Assembly (NCBI GenBank): GCA_036346255.1
Contig: CM070640.1
Location: forward strand, 41,349,238 to 41,413,237
From: Ampelocalamus luodianensis
Lineage: Eukaryota > Streptophyta > Magnoliopsida > Poales > Poaceae
DNA: 64,000 nucleotides
Direction: 5' to 3'
Part shown: one piece after another, positions 61,094 to 64,000 of the stretch
Numbering within the stretch: the stretch's first letter is position 1
Layout of the letters: each line of letters begins with the position of its first letter
Translations under genes and position numbers: made by a program
The notes under the pieces: generated by a model
Seen by the model: the letters and a program-made list of their open reading frames with translations, nothing else
What the model was told of the DNA's origin: nothing
Database searches by the model: none

Positions 61094-64000
61094 TGTGAGG
61101 ACCCCAATTTATTTGGCTTGTAATGCTTAACCAACCACCTGGTCCTAGCATCACAAATCAAATAAATTGATCCTCGAGATATGTATACTTCCTGAAAGCG
61201 ATACACACCTGTTACAAAATTAGACATCAACTCCATTCCAAACATAGAGTCCAAACACCACACTACCAAACGGAAGATAAACAAATAGTAGAGTTATTAC
61301 AGACAAAGGCCGACAGGCCAAGATACACAAATAAACAAGAACGACAGCGGAAGCAAAAGTGCCATAAGATGGCTATAAACAAAGCCAATCAGTGTGCCTC
61401 CAACCCACAAGGCATCTGACCGGACCGCCAAGTCTAGTCGTCCACGAAACGGCAACACAACTCACAGAAGTGAGGCCCTTGGGGCTCACCTTCTTCCTCT
61501 GCAACAAAAACATTAAGCAAAGCACCTGAGTACAAAGATTGTCTTTGTACCCGCAAGACTGACGTGTGAACTAGCAGACCTATTCATATGCTACATGCAG
61601 GCTTATTTGGTGGAGGCCATATGTTTTATTTGCATAAAGCCAATTTTCATTTGCAATAATATAATACAGTTGAAGGCAAGTTTGCAATTCATTTTTAAAG
61701 ATTGAAATAACAGTAAGGATAATAATAACAAAAGAGGAAGATAAACAACCTAGAAGTGACTATCCCAATAGTCACCACAACAATAGCACGAATCCCAGAT
61801 TCGTACCACCCATCAAGTTTTAATTTAAAAGTTGTAGTCTAACTCTCGATAAGCTTACCCAAGCGTGTCCATCACCTAGGACGAGGCTATTCGAATAGTT
61901 TTCAAACCTCGCAGGTGTACCATTTGCACCCACACCTCGGATCGCCTTTAAGCCAAAGCACACTTCCAAGGTATGCCAAACACTAAGTCCTACGAGACTT
62001 TTTCCAATATTGTGTATTAACTACGAGCCGCTCGTATGGATAGAAATCCATACGCTTACATGGTAAAGCCGAAAGGCAACTACCCACTCAGGGATAAAGC
62101 TTTTGGACAACTACCATGCTCCCACCTCCATCCCTCCCGCGACCCCTGCGACCGGAGCCAATACACGCCAAAGTACTAGGTCAAGAGAGGTCCCATACCC
62201 TCTAGTGTGGTTAGCACGCGAAATGCTGGATAATGAAACTCACAAGATGTTCGGTCCTTAATTGACCGGGCACCTTTCGATCACACCCAATAGATCACAC
62301 CAATCTTACCATTGTGCCCGTCTAAATCATTTTTGTTTTTATTTTTAGTTTTGCAATTAAAACATAGCGAAAAAAGTGAAATATAAAGTTATAGTAGGTT
62401 TTGAGTGATCAAGGTTACCGACTAAGTCGATAACCGCCCATTTCTACCGATACTAAGCATGTCTAAGCAAGTTGACCGGATCTACTAAGTGACAAGAGAT
62501 CATCCAATGATCTCTAATCACAAAGAAATAACCTAGGCTCGGGTAGTAGAGGAAATATTATTTGCCTCTGATTATGCATCTAAAGGATTATCTAACCAAT
62601 TTAACACAAATTAAGCGATGCATACATACAGTTGAAACAAAATATTAGACTTTGAAATACTGGGATTAACATGATCAAACTGCTTGCCTGGCTGCTGTTG
62701 CTCAATTTGTTGCGGAGGATCGTTCTCGGGGTTGCCGCAAATATCGAATCCTAACGATTGAACAAAACAGCGAATAAGAGCGAATAACACCACCAAACTC
62801 AAACATACAACAATAACAAAACACACTAAACTTTTCACAGCAGCCTAAGCATGATATAACAAAATTTCGAAGCAGAGAACAATTCATTTTAAGTTATTAA
62901 GAATTTTCTATGAATTTCCTAAGCTAAAAACACATCAAAACACTAGTTAATTACTTAACAAATTTTCATGAACAGAAACAGTGTATAAAACCTATCCTAA
63001 TAATTAGTACATTAAAGATGACAAATTACAAAATTGGTTTCACTGGATTTGGACAAATATTGAAAGAGATATACATTTTCTAATTTAGAAGATACATAAG
63101 ACATCATTTTATTAATTAACAGATTTTTGCTACAGAGACATGGATGAAACTAATTTTAGTAAATAATACATTTGAAATGAAAATTAACAGCACTGGATTC
63201 ACGTGATTTAGATAAAAATTGAATTAGTTATGCATTTTACAAGTTTAATTGAATTAACAGCTCAACAGAAAACATAAACCAGAAATACTAAATCATTATC
63301 GAAATCTATAATGCACTAATTCCATTTCACACCCACAACCACTAGCCCTCACATCGACAATGGGCCCAAATAAAGGTGACGAGCAGTTGCTCGAAGGTGA
63401 CGTCGAAGGCGTATTCTAATAATACGCCTTCGGCTTACCAAAGTGCAAACCTAACATATACTCACAGAGAAAATACGCTTCCCAGAAGAGAAAACGCATA
63501 ACCAGAGCTACACAACCCTAACTGACAGCCTGGACCCACATGGCAGTGACTAAGAGAAAACATAACGGGCTGGATTAAAGGATTTCTAAATGCGATTTAA
63601 CAGAGAGGGCCCACAAGTCAGAGACTCAGGCTAAACAAAATTAGCGCTAAACTAACTCCACCGGCGGCTCACCGGCGCGCACGGGAACGGCGGCGCGGCC
63701 GCGCAACTGAACTTGCTAACCAGAGGGTTTCTGGGCGAGTGAGTGATACCTTCGGGTTCGCGAAGATCTCACGAACTCGATGACGGCGACGCGGACCCAC
63801 GGGGATGCCGGCGGCGAGCTGGCGACGAACGGAGGCGGAGAAGAAGACACGGTGCTCGCGGAGAAGGCGATACGGACTTCTAGAAGACTCCGGAAGGTGT
63901 GCTTAAGCTTCGCCTCAACACCAGGAGCAAGAAGCACACGATAACGCCGACGAAGAAGGCCCGAGGTGACCGGAATTTCCACGGCGGCGGAAAACCGAGC
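61094..64000 (-). mobile_element. Third copy of the element C-type LTR, cut by the window edge
   Basis: It starts TGTGAGGACCCC like the C LTRs and aligns with them to the end of the window, with more base substitutions but with CAG/CTG sites mostly retained. The palindrome CTATTCGAATAG is at 61887-61898. The left flank (AGCAC) is not a primer-binding site, so this is a 3' LTR or solo LTR and any body lies to the right, outside the window. Confidence 0.9.

Overview
The window is nuclear DNA of a grass, probably a panicoid (sorghum, maize, sugarcane or Panicum-like). Evidence: CACTA elements whose subterminal repeats read TTTGCCGAGTGCC or ATCACAGACGGTTC, Ty1 and Ty3 LTR retrotransposons with long LTRs, a Helitron-like end, GC-rich exons, and one CC-NB-LRR gene of cereal type. 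There is no bacterial-style gene organisation. I see one credible host gene; nearly everything else is nested transposable elements. No alignment or search could be run, so boundaries rest on target-site duplications (TSDs), terminal motifs and translated domains read by eye.

Left part (1-14.4 kb): a long Ty3-type LTR cut by the window edge (1-3029); a possible small exon plus a foldback MITE end (3.2-3.85 kb); a Tat-like Ty3 remnant with LTR (3.86-5.09 kb); a repeat-rich stretch (5.2-6.3 kb); and a complete but dead Ty1/copia element on the minus strand (6675-12955, TSD TCTAT). The copia gag is split by about 1 kb of foreign Ty3-like sequence.

Gene island (14.26-18.64 kb): an intron-less-CDS NLR gene (14520-17501, 993 aa) with a probable 5'UTR intron, a degenerate nucleotide-binding site and a C-terminal LRR region. 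A 464-bp solo LTR (TSD CTAGA) sits 44 bp after its stop codon. Then come a 1.87-kb CACTA element (TSD CGT) carrying TNP1-like relic exons, a Helitron-like element, a 60-bp tandem repeat, a 0.46-kb inverted repeat, and a truncated second CACTA.

Right part (24.3-58.4 kb): one old minus-strand Ty3 element ('A') has been invaded repeatedly. A 5.96-kb solo LTR (27822-33776, TSD TGCAG) sits in its gag. A CACTA element (36655-38975, TSD GCA), itself holding a hAT-like element (37628-38504), lies in its 5' LTR. A plus-strand Ty3 element 'B' (from 39645) and a complete 13-kb minus-strand Ty3 chromovirus 'C' (45240-58245, TSD TGGCG, LTRs about 4.1 kb) also lie in that LTR. Beyond it are a solo LTR with a six-hairpin array (59955-60725, TSD CACCT) and a third, window-truncated copy of the C-type LTR (61094-64000).

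The most unusual signals are: differences between the C LTRs that concentrate at CAG/CTG sites (likely a methylation-linked sequencing artefact); a palindrome block conserved in all the long LTRs, with a compensatory change in one; the hairpin array with a compensatory change; a pre-gag ORF with DYTP(K/E)S repeats in element A; and the chimeric copia.
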